From positions 1-41,086 of the forward strand of contig CAMAYN010000009.1 of NCBI GenBank assembly GCA_945862285.1: a stretch of DNA of 41,086 nt. The letters are read 5' to 3'. Positions within the stretch are counted from its first letter, which is position 1; the number at the start of each line of letters is the position of its first letter. A program made the position numbers and the translations under genes. Under the pieces are notes generated by a model, which was not told the origin of the DNA, did no database searches, and saw only the letters and a list, made by a program, of their open reading frames with translations. The stretch is from Akkermansia muciniphila. GTDB lineage: Bacteria; Verrucomicrobiota; Verrucomicrobiia; Verrucomicrobiales; Akkermansiaceae. Shown here in pieces: positions 23,571-33,811 of this stretch.

Positions 23571-25337
23571 ATGAAAATTTTCCTCCTATCCCTGCTGGCG
23601 TCTGTCATTCATGTTTACGCGGAACATCCTGTTTCGTTGACGGAGCAGAAGCCTGTGTCGATTACCAAGTGCCCTGATGGAGCATATCTCGTCGATTTTG
23701 GTAAGGTCGCATTTGCTAATATTCAGTTAAGCCCGCCTGAAAGTACAACCGAGGAACTTACGATTCACTTTGGTGAGGCTTTTGATAAAAATGTACGGAG
23801 GATCAATCGCAAACCTCCCGGAACCGTGCGCTACAACTTGGCTAAAATCAAACTTGCGGGGGCCAAGTCGATCATTGTCGCCCCCCCAGCGGATGCGCGA
23901 AATACCGAGACCAAAACAGACAAACACCCTCCGGCAATTCTTACGCCGCCTGAATGGGGGGTGATTTTACCATTTCGTTGGGTCGAAATCGAGGGCTGGC
24001 CAGGGGATCTGAAACCAGAGCATATCACTCGTCGGGCGGCATTTGCTACTGCGTGGAATGATGAAGATTCGCGCTTTACTTCATCGAATGACACGCTGAA
24101 CAAGATCTGGAATCTTTGTAAATATTCCATTCAGGCCACGACATTTGCAGGAGTTTACGTGGATGGAGATCGCGAGCGTATCCCCTATGAAGCGGATGCT
24201 TACATCAATCAACTCTGCCACTACTATACCTCATTTGATTCAGACTTTGCTCGCCGCTCGTATGATTACCTGATCAATTATGGAACATGGCCTACCGAAT
24301 GGGCTCCGCACATGGTATTTATTGCTCACGCGGATTGGATGCGAAATGGCGATGCGAAATGGCTTGCGGCGCGCTACGAGAAGCTCAAAACAAAAACATT
24401 ACTTGAGCGAGCGGGGCTCGATGGGCTGATTAAATCCACCAAAAAACATATGACCAAGGGCGACATCGTTGACTGGCCGCATACGGAGCGTGATGGCTAT
24501 GTTTTTACTCATACAAATACCGTGGTGAATGCTTTTCACATCAAAGCTCTGCGCGATATGGGAGACATTGCCGAAGCGATCGGTAAAATGGACGAAGCGA
24601 AACATTTTCGCACTCTTGCCGCGCAGAAGCTTGTTACCTTCCAGAAAAACCTGTTCAATGAAGCGAAAGGAAATTACCGCGATGGCATAGGCACAGATCA
24701 TTCATCTCAACACGCGAATTTTTTCCCGCTGGCCTTTGGATTAGTCCCGCAAGATAAAAAGGACGGAGTGATTCGGTTCATTAGCAATAAGGGTATGAAC
24801 TGCTCCGTTTATGCCTCGCAGTATTTCATGGAAGCGCTTTTCCAGAATGGTGCCGATGCAGAAGCGATGAATCTCATTCTTGCGGATCATGATCGTAGCT
24901 GGAAGCACATGCTCAACACAGGCACCACCATTACTTACGAAGCATGGGATCAGAAATACAAGCCTAACCAAGATTGGAATCATGCTTGGGGTGCGGCACC
25001 GGCCAATCTTTTGCCGCGTTTTGTGCTCGGTGCGCAAGCACTCAAGCCAGGCTGGGGAAAAGCGCTGATCCGTCCCCATATTGCCAAGTTGAGTTCCGCA
25101 TCTGGAAAAATCCCTACCCCCAAAGGTGCCATTCTGGTGGATTGGAAAAACAAGGAAACCTTTACGATTTCGATCACGCTCCCCGATGGCATGACGGCAC
25201 AAGTTGAACTCCCTGCCACCCCTGGTTCACAGGGCGTATCTGTGAATGGAACACCTGCCAAAGCGGTGCGTAAAATGAATCGCTGGGTGTTAGAACAAGA
25301 AATCTCAGGTAAAGTTAATCTAACTGTTACGAAATAA
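23571..25337 (+). CDS. GH78 alpha-L-rhamnosidase-like glycoside hydrolase
   Basis: A 588-residue exported enzyme expected to release L-rhamnose from plant or bacterial glycans. Signal peptide at residues 1-18 (FLLSLLASVIHVYA). A short beta-rich N-terminal region (about 20-170) leads into an (alpha/alpha)6 barrel typical of GH78: VDGDRERIPYEADAY (Asp198-Asp209) contains the conserved acidic cluster, and TTITYEAWDQKY holds Glu457, the likely general base. The WNHAWGAAPANLLPRFVLG segment and a C-terminal beta domain (about 510-588) complete the pattern. It is shorter than multi-domain GH78 enzymes. It begins 108 bp after attC 3 and is not part of a cassette. Substrate specificity is inferred from family only. 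Confidence 0.9.
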   Translation: MKIFLLSLLASVIHVYAEHPVSLTEQKPVSITKCPDGAYLVDFGKVAFANIQLSPPESTTEELTIHFGEAFDKNVRRINRKPPGTVRYNLAKIKLAGAKSIIVAPPADARNTETKTDKHPPAILTPPEWGVILPFRWVEIEGWPGDLKPEHITRRAAFATAWNDEDSRFTSSNDTLNKIWNLCKYSIQATTFAGVYVDGDRERIPYEADAYINQLCHYYTSFDSDFARRSYDYLINYGTWPTEWAPHMVFIAHADWMRNGDAKWLAARYEKLKTKTLLERAGLDGLIKSTKKHMTKGDIVDWPHTERDGYVFTHTNTVVNAFHIKALRDMGDIAEAIGKMDEAKHFRTLAAQKLVTFQKNLFNEAKGNYRDGIGTDHSSQHANFFPLAFGLVPQDKKDGVIRFISNKGMNCSVYASQYFMEALFQNGADAEAMNLILADHDRSWKHMLNTGTTITYEAWDQKYKPNQDWNHAWGAAPANLLPRFVLGAQALKPGWGKALIRPHIAKLSSASGKIPTPKGAILVDWKNKETFTISITLPDGMTAQVELPATPGSQGVSVNGTPAKAVRKMNRWVLEQEISGKVNLTVTK

Positions 25338-25353
25338 ACTTATCTGCCATCGA

Positions 25354-26115
25354 TCAGCGATACGGTGGGTATTCTGGCATGATGAAAGGATGAATCCCGC
25401 CATCAGCCCGCGGTAGCAAGAGCATGTAGCGGCGATACGCCACTTTTGCAGGCCAGCGAGTATCACAAAATGGCTCCCACTGATCTGCTTTCGAGTCTTT
25501 TTTAGCGGCGAGCGTGATTTGGGACATTTCTGGTTCAGTATCGATGCCGGGCTGTACAATTTCCGTTTTTCCGGGATTGATCTGCACGGATTTGCCCCCA
25601 AAAACACCAGCAACGATTTGGTTGGAAAAATTTTGCACAAGAACCTTGCCATCGCCGAATCGTTCCTTTGCTCCATCGAGCATGATGACCCGGTAAGGTT
25701 GGCTCGCATCGGGTTTCGCATTGGGGTCGGTGACTTTCGGAGTGAGGATGGCAATTGCGGTATCCGAGTCAGGCAAGCTAAAGGCGGTCAATGGTTTGAC
25801 CTCTAGGGTATCCTTGATTTTCTGAGCTGGACCACAGAAATTGTCATTCTTTTTCGGCGGCGCCGGGTCTAAGGCAATGCACAGATCACGTGTAGCAAAG
25901 CCCATGACATCACTGATCGTTTGCGTGGCCACTGTGATGCGCCAGCGGGCTAGCCAAACTTCGCCGCTTTTTTCTGCGATGATGAGATTTTCCATGCCTT
26001 TGACTTCGCCTACACAGAGCAAGCGTAAGCTATGGGGCGATGGTTTTTTTTCTGCCTCTTGTGCAAGGAGTAATGGAGAAAAAACGGCGAAAATGAGTGT
26101 GAGAAATTTTTTCAT
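25354..26115 (-). CDS. Exported protein of unknown function
   Basis: A 253-residue protein with an N-terminal signal peptide (FLTLIFAVFSPLLLAQ). The rest is soluble, beta-rich, with a central IVAGVFGGKSVQINPGKTEIVQPG segment and a Pro/Tyr end (HPFIMPEYPPYR). I recognise no known domain. It is 18 bp downstream of the Verru_Chthon A gene on the same strand, so the two are probably co-transcribed and may share a role in the cell envelope. It is convergent with the GH78 gene (16 bp apart). Confidence 0.75.
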   Translation of the reverse strand: MKKFLTLIFAVFSPLLLAQEAEKKPSPHSLRLLCVGEVKGMENLIIAEKSGEVWLARWRITVATQTISDVMGFATRDLCIALDPAPPKKNDNFCGPAQKIKDTLEVKPLTAFSLPDSDTAIAILTPKVTDPNAKPDASQPYRVIMLDGAKERFGDGKVLVQNFSNQIVAGVFGGKSVQINPGKTEIVQPGIDTEPEMSQITLAAKKDSKADQWEPFCDTRWPAKVAYRRYMLLLPRADGGIHPFIMPEYPPYR

Positions 26116-26133
26116 AACGTAGGGAAAAACGAT

Positions 26134-29100
26134 TTAGACCTCCTCGCGTTTCAGCCATTGAAAGCGGCGGATTTCAAAGCGTCGACCAAAGAGTCGATTC
26201 AGTGGACTGGTGAGTGAAGCACGAGCAACCGTGAGTTGGTCAGCTGGATCGACGTAGGAAGAAGTTCTCTGAATCAACGCCTCGCACCATGCTTCTGCTA
26301 GGATGTTTCCTTGAGAATCAGTAGCAGAACCGTAAGCACGAATGCGGAAAGTGTCGCCGCGCACGGTAAGTTGATTGGCCACCGAAGCGAGGACATCGGA
26401 TTGCATGATATAGCCAGGAATGCCCACGGCACGGGATAGGCCACCGCGCGTATTGCCTACGGCACTGCCGGGTAATCCAGCGAAATTGGCCGCGGAAATG
26501 GAACGCGTTCCTTGCTTAAGGTTTTGGTTGAGGCTTGTGGATTCGATGGCAGCTTGCACGGCGCCCATGAGTTGGGTATCGCCCGTGCCGCTAACGCGGC
26601 GATTGAGGAAGTCCGCCAGTGAAAGGAAGGGACCACGCGATTTTACTTCAACGACGATTTGTTCTGCTAGGTTTTGAATTTCTGAATCACTCAGAGCACG
26701 GAAGCCTGACCACTGTTGAATCTCCGTAGTTGAGTTCATGGGAGCAGCGGCTCCTGTGGTGACGATTCCGGTAGCGCCAACGGGTGTTTTTTGTGCGTTG
26801 GCAAAGATTTGCCCACTGCTATTGCGACGTTCCTGGTCTCGTGCGCTCGATAAAAGTGCCGCCCATGCCTTAACGCTTGTGGAATTGACATTAAATGCAC
26901 CATCGAGATAGACATACGCACCTACTAAGGACATGGCGTCAGCATTCAGTCCAGAGCCTGACTTTAAGCGAGTTAGCGCGTCATTGGGATTGCCAGCAGG
27001 CACAATGCGAGGGTTCATTAGGCGTGAATTTTTTTCCGTGCGTGATTTTTCAAAGAAATCAGTGAGAACATTGACGATCCCTCGGCGATCCGCAAAAGGT
27101 GCTCCGGCGGGAATCTTGGCGCCATCGTGAATGCTACTACAAAACCATGAATCAAATAACGCGGAATTTGTGAGGTAAGAATGATCAAAGCTGGGTACAT
27201 TTATGTTCTGACCACTATAAAATGGCCCCGTACCTGTTACCGCGTTCGGCGCAACAAAAGGCGACGCAAATGAATTACCAATGGCTCTCTGAATTTGTGG
27301 TGCTGCGTAACTTACTGCGGAAAAGGCAATATCCGATGACTGGAATTTCTCGTTGCCGTTTAAACCATCGGACTGGAGTCCATCCAGACCTTTTGATATG
27401 CGTTCCGCTGTCTGTGCATATCGATCAGCAAAGCCATTCGCGATGGCATGGCTAAGCGACATCAGGGAAAGAGTCGGAGCGACATCGAGCTGCCTTGAGG
27501 CAACGGTTGTCACACCTCTTTCAATCGTATGCCCACCGCCAAAGCGCCCTTGATCTTTACGATTGATATCAAGCAATGGTGAGTCGTAGGAAAGTGGCAG
27601 AGGGTCGGCGCGCCAGAAGATTTGCGTAGGATGATTGATTGTTGCTGAGGTGCCGCGAAAAGTACGCGAAAGAATCGTATGGTTGCTCATTAAATTAGGC
27701 ACGGAGGGGAAAGCATCCATTGTCGTGCTGGATGACTGTTCCGCATTGAGATAATGCCCAAAAATCATGAATGGCTTAGGAGAGCCGACATAATCCTGAA
27801 CTGTCAGGCGCTGGGTAGACCGGCAACTGGGGAAGTAGAGCGGATCAGGATTCGTGAAATCGATAGAACCAGGGACAGCAGTGGATCCAATCGCCAAACC
27901 TCCATTGCCTCCACTCGCTTGGGAACCAGCAGCGCGAATCCCAATCCACTGATTGCAGTATGTGCGAGTTGTTCCAGAACCGAAGCTATCCTTGTCTGGT
28001 GTTACAATAAATTCGATGCGATCCGTAGGATTGAGATTCCTCGCGCCAAAGTTGGCATCAATGAGAGATTGGCGTCCAGGCCCCCAGCCTGGCGAAAGAT
28101 TCACATTCGGATTCGTGGATGCCACATTGGCGTAGGTTTGCGCGCGATCATGGCCAAAGATTTTACATTCACCTGGTTCGAGAGTATAGCCTGTAGAAGT
28201 TCCTGACTGAGCCAGTCCGCCAATATTCCCGCGCAACCATTGAAAGGTGCGATGTCCGAAGTTGTTATTTGATGTTTGCCATCCACCCCGGTTAAGAGCA
28301 TAAGTATTTGATCCTGCAGTAGATTGCGCCGGCAAAGAAACTGGATTCCCTTCCGCATTTGTGACATTCCATTGCACTTTAAAGGGAACAGAAAGAAGCT
28401 GTACGGCATAACTTGCCCCGGGAGGGATGACCACCCGCACGTTATTGGGGTTCCACATTTTTACCAAAGCATCCATTTGCAACAACATGCGAAATTTTCC
28501 CGCACTTTGCGGTTCTGGTTGGGCAGAGAAAGAAAAAATGAATTGCACAGAAGCGAATACGGGCTTGCTGTAAGAATACCAAGGATCTGATAAAGCTCTG
28601 CGGCGAAAATCCGTAGCACCAGAATTTTCCGCACCACTCATCGCTAGCAATTCAGGACCAGCGCTGGACCAGCGTAAATTCCGATAGAGATTGGAGTAAA
28701 TCCACAACTCCTCCATATTGATCCCTGGCTGCTCGGTGGCATTGCCAAAATTGCCCAGCATGTTGGATGCGGCTTGGGTGTGTTGGCTATCGTTGATGAG
28801 CTGCCCGTTACGCACGGTAAAATCGTTCACGCGACCATTCGCTTTGTAGAGGGGGAGATTTTCTACTGACCTTCGACCCGATTGTGAAAATAGTGAGTAG
28901 TCGTACTTGAAACGTCCCCGCGTAACGTCAACAGGAAGACCGAGACTTGAGACGGAGACATCATGATATAAAGAAGTGGCAGCAGCATTACGCAAGCTCA
29001 ATTGGCCTTCCGTAATCAACGCACCACGAGTCGGATCATTTAATGTAATTTGACCTAGTGAAGCTAACGAAGTGGTATTGACCGTTTGTGCGGAATTCGG

Positions 29101-29721
29101 GGCAAGTAAGTGATCTGCAAGATTGGCAAAGTCCGGTCTGACATTGCCAGAAGTGACATGCGCTTTTTGGGACTCATCGCTACTCCACCATGCGCATCTT
29201 CCAGAAGTGGACGCGGTAGTAACCGCAACACTGGGCGCCCGTACTTCCGTGACGCTGTCGCCACCATTGCGGCGCGACACATCACTCAGCAGCATGACTT
29301 CATTGGGCTGGATGCTATCGACAAACGAAAGACTGCCCGCTTGATTAAGCGGCAGAGGAACGAGCCATTGTTGAAAAGTAGGATCGGGGCGATTGATATG
29401 ACCATTTGTGGCATTCCATGCATCATAAACTCCCGTCCAGCGCGCATGCGTGGAGGAAAGATCTGTTTTTTGTGCCGCAGGCACGGAGATCCTGCCGTCT
29501 GGCCCCATGGTCACTTGCAATTGCCCGATCGCCTGCATGAGAGCCATGCGGGCATTTGTCTTTGCTTGCGCCATAGCAGAGGATTTTGACGACGCGCGAA
29601 TTTCCACAGATGACAACGACAATAGTCCTATGGCAATCATAGCCAATAGCACCATCATGCTAAGGGTAATGACCAATGTGAAGCCAAGTTTATGCTGACT
29701 TTTTTTAAAATGGGTTTTCAT
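26134..29721 (-). CDS. Verru_Chthon cassette protein A homologue
   Basis: A 1195-residue protein with an N-terminal type IV pilin-like segment: KLGFTLVITLSMMVLLAMIAIGLLSLSSVEIRAS (one membrane helix about 13-37), then SSAMAQAKTNARMALMQAIGQLQVTMGPDGRISVPA, the characteristic start of Verru_Chthon cassette protein A, a family restricted to Verrucomicrobia and relatives. The rest is a long, Asn/Ser/Gly-rich exported region. The family is normally followed by proteins B, C and D (pilin-like); none is seen here. Start at 29721, not 29733, because MKTHFKK opens the basic pre-helix. It probably belongs to a type II secretion/pseudopilus-like envelope system; function is not established. Confidence 0.85.
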   Translation of the reverse strand: MKTHFKKSQHKLGFTLVITLSMMVLLAMIAIGLLSLSSVEIRASSKSSAMAQAKTNARMALMQAIGQLQVTMGPDGRISVPAAQKTDLSSTHARWTGVYDAWNATNGHINRPDPTFQQWLVPLPLNQAGSLSFVDSIQPNEVMLLSDVSRRNGGDSVTEVRAPSVAVTTASTSGRCAWWSSDESQKAHVTSGNVRPDFANLADHLLAPNSAQTVNTTSLASLGQITLNDPTRGALITEGQLSLRNAAATSLYHDVSVSSLGLPVDVTRGRFKYDYSLFSQSGRRSVENLPLYKANGRVNDFTVRNGQLINDSQHTQAASNMLGNFGNATEQPGINMEELWIYSNLYRNLRWSSAGPELLAMSGAENSGATDFRRRALSDPWYSYSKPVFASVQFIFSFSAQPEPQSAGKFRMLLQMDALVKMWNPNNVRVVIPPGASYAVQLLSVPFKVQWNVTNAEGNPVSLPAQSTAGSNTYALNRGGWQTSNNNFGHRTFQWLRGNIGGLAQSGTSTGYTLEPGECKIFGHDRAQTYANVASTNPNVNLSPGWGPGRQSLIDANFGARNLNPTDRIEFIVTPDKDSFGSGTTRTYCNQWIGIRAAGSQASGGNGGLAIGSTAVPGSIDFTNPDPLYFPSCRSTQRLTVQDYVGSPKPFMIFGHYLNAEQSSSTTMDAFPSVPNLMSNHTILSRTFRGTSATINHPTQIFWRADPLPLSYDSPLLDINRKDQGRFGGGHTIERGVTTVASRQLDVAPTLSLMSLSHAIANGFADRYAQTAERISKGLDGLQSDGLNGNEKFQSSDIAFSAVSYAAPQIQRAIGNSFASPFVAPNAVTGTGPFYSGQNINVPSFDHSYLTNSALFDSWFCSSIHDGAKIPAGAPFADRRGIVNVLTDFFEKSRTEKNSRLMNPRIVPAGNPNDALTRLKSGSGLNADAMSLVGAYVYLDGAFNVNSTSVKAWAALLSSARDQERRNSSGQIFANAQKTPVGATGIVTTGAAAPMNSTTEIQQWSGFRALSDSEIQNLAEQIVVEVKSRGPFLSLADFLNRRVSGTGDTQLMGAVQAAIESTSLNQNLKQGTRSISAANFAGLPGSAVGNTRGGLSRAVGIPGYIMQSDVLASVANQLTVRGDTFRIRAYGSATDSQGNILAEAWCEALIQRTSSYVDPADQLTVARASLTSPLNRLFGRRFEIRRFQWLKREEV

Positions 29722-29883
29722 AACGACGAGCAAGATGGTTAAACTTGCTGTATTGACAATGAATATTTTTTATCAAAGCGTCAAGAAATTTTCCCGAATG
29801 CAATACTGTATGACAGAGAAAACACAATTACTGCGGTAACAACTGAAAAACAAAGGGTTCGCTCCGGCTTTCTGTACTAAAAA

Positions 29884-32601
29884 TTAGCGAGGATTAACTT
29901 CAAGGAGAGCCTTCTTTTCTTTCTCGGCTGGCGAAGTGAAAACAACGTGATTCCATGTAGGTTTCGCGATGGAACCAGTTCCGTGGAATTGAAATAGCCC
30001 TTTAATGATGGGAGAAAGTGGCCAAGTAATGAAGCCAATGATGCCGCGGGCATTCATGCGCATAGTCATATCGATGGTTTGATTGCCTAAATCGACTTTC
30101 CCATTTCCGGTAAACTTCAGATTCGAGGTCTGGGTGACGAAGTCGGATGTTTCCATGATTCCCTGAGTGATGGTAAAGTTCGCAAATGCATCTTTCGCTT
30201 TCTCGAATCCAATCCTTTTTTTATCGTCCACCATACCGGATACGAGGTCAGAGAGTGGCCCAAAGAGCGGAACGGCAAAAAGTTCGCCTTTTTCTAAATT
30301 GCAGAGACCATCGCCTTCGAGAGACACAGTGCCGCGATTATCTCCTTTCAGGCTGATTTTCCCCGTGAGCTTGCCGTAGCCTTGCTCTTTGAATTGATGC
30401 GTTTTGGCAATTTCTTCCATCAACATCCCCTGCCATGTCGCATCAACGGAGTAGGCATTATTCTTGCGTATTTGCACGGCGATGTTACCCGAAACGTCAC
30501 CGCCAAAGAGTTTGCAGCGGAGGGGATTGAGGGTGACTTGATCATCGTTTACGATGACTTGGGTCGATATTTCACTAAAAACGGTAGGCTGACCGATAAA
30601 TTTCCATGTCATGGCATCGCAGCGTGGCATATCGATGATGACTTTGGTGTTTTTCGCTTTTCTTACATCGATGATGCCCGAAGCACTGAGTTGTGGAGGT
30701 GCATGAAATCGATAATCTTCTAGGTTCTCAGCGATGCTAGGAGCGAACATACGCAACAGTGGTGCAGGAAATAGTGTGCCGTTGAGCTTATGAATTTCTA
30801 CATGTCCGTGTTCGCTAATCCAGTGAACATGCGCGGCCTTTACTGGGCCATTTTTGACAGCGGAAAATTCTTTGCGGAGTGGGTAATCTTCATAATTGAA
30901 GTTCACTTCTATATCAGTGAATTTTAAAAATCCGCTAGAAAGATCCATGGAGCAGGCGGCACCATAAACAGGGACACCACGATATGCTGTGTTTTTAACG
31001 GAGGCTTTGCCTTCGACATGCCACTTGTAGATGTCTGTCGTGTCAGCAGTGCCTTTCAGCGAGACATACGTTTCATCAGCCCCGGCTGGAGAGAATGCAT
31101 CCAAGACTTTCTCTAAAGGCTGACCAACAAAAAAAGGTTTCCCAAGAGCGGGAGGGAAATTACTTTCGATTTGATAGCTCACATCCTTGCCTTTTAATTG
31201 AGCACTACCTTTGAGCCAACCTTGTTTGTGGTTGACTTCGAGGTCGCTGACTGTGAGTGATTCTAGCGCAAAACCATTTTCTAGATCGGCGCGGGCGACG
31301 AGTGTGGCATGGCACTTGGAAAGGCCTGTGACAACAAGGTTTTCTAGAGCAGGCGAAATGACCTTGTGATTGAATAAAGGCCGCAAAACATCGAGCGGAA
31401 TATAGCCTTGAGAGCGCGCTTGTAATGTATGCCCCTTTTTCATGAGAGATAGATTGAGATTCCCTTGCGCATGGTGCAGCTCGAGATCACGCAAGAAAAA
31501 ATCCTGGTTATTCAACGAGAAGTCGAATTGTAAATGATCGAATATATGGTTACGGAATTGGAGCGTTTTACATGTGGTTTTACCAGTCGCTTGGAACTGG
31601 GATTTTTCGTGATTGAGATCAAAGAATCCTTCGACTTCCAACTGCGGCTCAGTAATGGCGGCAATCTCCGGCACAACGGGGCGTGAACTAAATCCGCGCG
31701 CCAAAGCAAGAAGATTGGCAGACGAAGTCGCGAGGAAATTCCCTTGGAGTTTATGCAAGTCCAAATTGAGCGATGCATGTACATGCCCATGCGAATCACT
31801 GGCAGAACATTCCTGAAGCGTAAGTTGCCATTGTTTTATGGAACCATTCAGCGCAACATCTTTCAGCTCCATGCCGCCACGTTTGAGTGATTTGGAAGAG
31901 AATGTAAGTTTCGCCTGAAGATCACTCCATTTCGTAAGATCCGCAGCAAGATCAAGTTGTAGCTCCGGCGGAGAAGCTAAATCCCATTCCCAGAGAGAGA
32001 TCTCACGAACAAATTGATGGAGGTATTCTTTATAAGTAAAATCGTTTTTATCCGAATCTTGATCCGCTTTTGATTTGCCCCATGAAAGTATGTCGGCATT
32101 GAGCACGATTTTCACTCCAGCTATGTATCCCTCCACGCGGGAAATTTTAACCTTCTGATTGCGATGGAATAAGACAGCTCCCGATAAATCTGTAATCGTA
32201 AGGTTGCCGTTTTTTCCCTCTGGCGAAATGGTGGGGATGAGAAGATCGGTATTGCCGAGTTCGATTTTCGTGAGCTGCTGAATCCCACGCATGGCCTTGG
32301 TTTTATCGAAGTCGAAAATCAGTTGTTTGAGATTCGCCATCTCTTCCGTGCGATCGCTGGACGTAAAGACGTGAATGTTTTGCATTTTGACCCCAATCCA
32401 AGGGATGTAGCTCAGGTGTCCGATACGAACATGATAGCCTTTTTCCGCGATTTTATTTTCTAGTGCGGTGCGCCATGATTGCGGCATACCAATTGCATTG
32501 AGCCAAAGCAGGGAAATCGTAATTCCAATGAAAGAAACTAGCGTAGTGAAAAACAATACGCTGCGCAGTTTACGGAAAAATCTAGATGGCAAGAATGTCA
32601 C
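29884..32601 (-). CDS. AsmA-like membrane-anchored protein
   Basis: A 905-residue protein with one N-terminal transmembrane helix (about 13-34, SVLFFTTLVSFIGITISLLWL) and a very long beta-rich periplasmic region, the pattern of AsmA/TamB-like proteins implicated in lipid transport to the outer membrane. The C-terminal part (GKLTGKISLKGDNRGTVSLEGDGLCNLEKGELFAVPLFGPLSDLV, then TSNLKFTGNGKVDLGNQTIDMTMRMN) matches the AsmA-like C-terminal domain. It starts with GTG at 32601. It lies 53 bp after the amidase and 162 bp before Verru_Chthon A on the same strand, so an envelope-biogenesis transcription unit is likely. Confidence 0.85.
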   Translation of the reverse strand: MTFLPSRFFRKLRSVLFFTTLVSFIGITISLLWLNAIGMPQSWRTALENKIAEKGYHVRIGHLSYIPWIGVKMQNIHVFTSSDRTEEMANLKQLIFDFDKTKAMRGIQQLTKIELGNTDLLIPTISPEGKNGNLTITDLSGAVLFHRNQKVKISRVEGYIAGVKIVLNADILSWGKSKADQDSDKNDFTYKEYLHQFVREISLWEWDLASPPELQLDLAADLTKWSDLQAKLTFSSKSLKRGGMELKDVALNGSIKQWQLTLQECSASDSHGHVHASLNLDLHKLQGNFLATSSANLLALARGFSSRPVVPEIAAITEPQLEVEGFFDLNHEKSQFQATGKTTCKTLQFRNHIFDHLQFDFSLNNQDFFLRDLELHHAQGNLNLSLMKKGHTLQARSQGYIPLDVLRPLFNHKVISPALENLVVTGLSKCHATLVARADLENGFALESLTVSDLEVNHKQGWLKGSAQLKGKDVSYQIESNFPPALGKPFFVGQPLEKVLDAFSPAGADETYVSLKGTADTTDIYKWHVEGKASVKNTAYRGVPVYGAACSMDLSSGFLKFTDIEVNFNYEDYPLRKEFSAVKNGPVKAAHVHWISEHGHVEIHKLNGTLFPAPLLRMFAPSIAENLEDYRFHAPPQLSASGIIDVRKAKNTKVIIDMPRCDAMTWKFIGQPTVFSEISTQVIVNDDQVTLNPLRCKLFGGDVSGNIAVQIRKNNAYSVDATWQGMLMEEIAKTHQFKEQGYGKLTGKISLKGDNRGTVSLEGDGLCNLEKGELFAVPLFGPLSDLVSGMVDDKKRIGFEKAKDAFANFTITQGIMETSDFVTQTSNLKFTGNGKVDLGNQTIDMTMRMNARGIIGFITWPLSPIIKGLFQFHGTGSIAKPTWNHVVFTSPAEKEKKALLEVNPR

Positions 32602-32654
32602 TTGCGAGGCTTGTAAGAAGGGGAGATGAAATGGTGAAAAATGTGTGGGAACAT

Positions 32655-33683
32655 TTACGGAGCCGTCTGATTTGTACGGGGAGTAACGGCACGACGATAG
32701 AGTAGGACAGCATCAGAAATCCCACGCGAAACGGCTTCAAGGTATTTCGGATTTTGAATCAGGCGTGATTCATAGGGATGGCTCATAAAGCCGCCTTCCA
32801 CAAGAATCGCTGGGTGCTTTACGCCAGTAAGTACACTGTAACGAGCCCGTTTGATGCCACGGTCATACGTGTTAGCACCTAGCCTCACACGCAACTGCCC
32901 ATGAACGGCGGTAGCTAGAGCAATGTTGGCAGAGTCATTTTGATTCCCTTGGATTTCTTGAGCATCAGACTCGCGGGAGGCTCTGCCGTAGTGAGCTACG
33001 CCAGCGGGCGATAGGGTAAATGTTTCGATACCACGCGCAGACCGTCCGCCAGCATTAAAGTGGATACTAATAAATACCGCAGAATCCTTCACAGCATTCG
33101 CGATGTCAACGCGTTCTTGGAGGCTTAGATAGGTATCACTTTCGCGGGTCATGATGACGCGAAAACCCTTAGCGGTAAGGGTTTTCTTCACCTGCTGCGC
33201 AACGGTAAGGTTGTAGGCTTTTTCTGTATTATAGGCATTGACAGCACCACTGTCTTTGCCACCGTGACCCGCATCAAGAATTACAGTGCGGAATTGCCCC
33301 GCTCCCTTGATGTAGGATGGGCGGAGCACGGGTTCGATCAGCTTTTGCAAGTCAAGACGAGAAATACAGGTATGCGTCCCTACTTCGACGACGGGATCTG
33401 AGCAGACAAACTTCACGCCATTGAGGGAACACTCTTGATCCCCAACGCTAAGCTGAAATTTGATCTTGGGCTGATCGAGACTGATCTTCTTGCCTTCGCG
33501 ATGGATCGTAGAAAATTGATAAAAATTCTTCACACTTTCCAATGTAATGTACGATTTATCTTGGTGCTTAACCTCTTCTAATACGATTTTCGCAGGCGCA
33601 GCATGGGACAACGTGAAATTCATCGCGATCCAGAAGAATAACGATACACCAATGAAAGGAAGTGGGCTTTGAGAGCGAGTCAT
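32655..33683 (-). CDS. N-acetylmuramoyl-L-alanine amidase (Amidase_3)
   Basis: A 342-residue exported zinc amidase that cleaves the amide bond between muramic acid and the stem peptide of peptidoglycan, as in cell separation. Zinc ligands are His140 (VILDAGHGGKDSG), Glu154 (NTEKAYNL) and His208 (ISIHFNAGG); catalytic Glu296 is in ILVEGGFMSHP. Residues about 30-125 form an N-terminal domain resembling the copper amine oxidase-like N-terminal fold often found on such amidases. I chose the ATG at 33683, which gives a good signal peptide (FIGVSLFFWIAMNFTLSHA); the frame is open to 33767 but would overlap the leader of the divergent deacetylase gene. Confidence 0.92.
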   Translation of the reverse strand: MTRSQSPLPFIGVSLFFWIAMNFTLSHAAPAKIVLEEVKHQDKSYITLESVKNFYQFSTIHREGKKISLDQPKIKFQLSVGDQECSLNGVKFVCSDPVVEVGTHTCISRLDLQKLIEPVLRPSYIKGAGQFRTVILDAGHGGKDSGAVNAYNTEKAYNLTVAQQVKKTLTAKGFRVIMTRESDTYLSLQERVDIANAVKDSAVFISIHFNAGGRSARGIETFTLSPAGVAHYGRASRESDAQEIQGNQNDSANIALATAVHGQLRVRLGANTYDRGIKRARYSVLTGVKHPAILVEGGFMSHPYESRLIQNPKYLEAVSRGISDAVLLYRRAVTPRTNQTAP

Positions 33684-33811
33684 GCGATAACGCAACGTTG
33701 ATAGGCGAATCATGCATTGATGTTGATTTCCTAGCAAGCACGATTTTTTCATAAATTGGCGTGACATGCAGTTGCGATTTCAGCAGTTTGGATTCGCACA
33801 AATTACGCCAT

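Noticed and set aside
33684-33767. Longer start for the amidase gene at 33767
   Set aside because: The added residues are basic and Cys-containing and precede a good signal peptide that begins at 33683; they would also overlap the leader of the divergent deacetylase.
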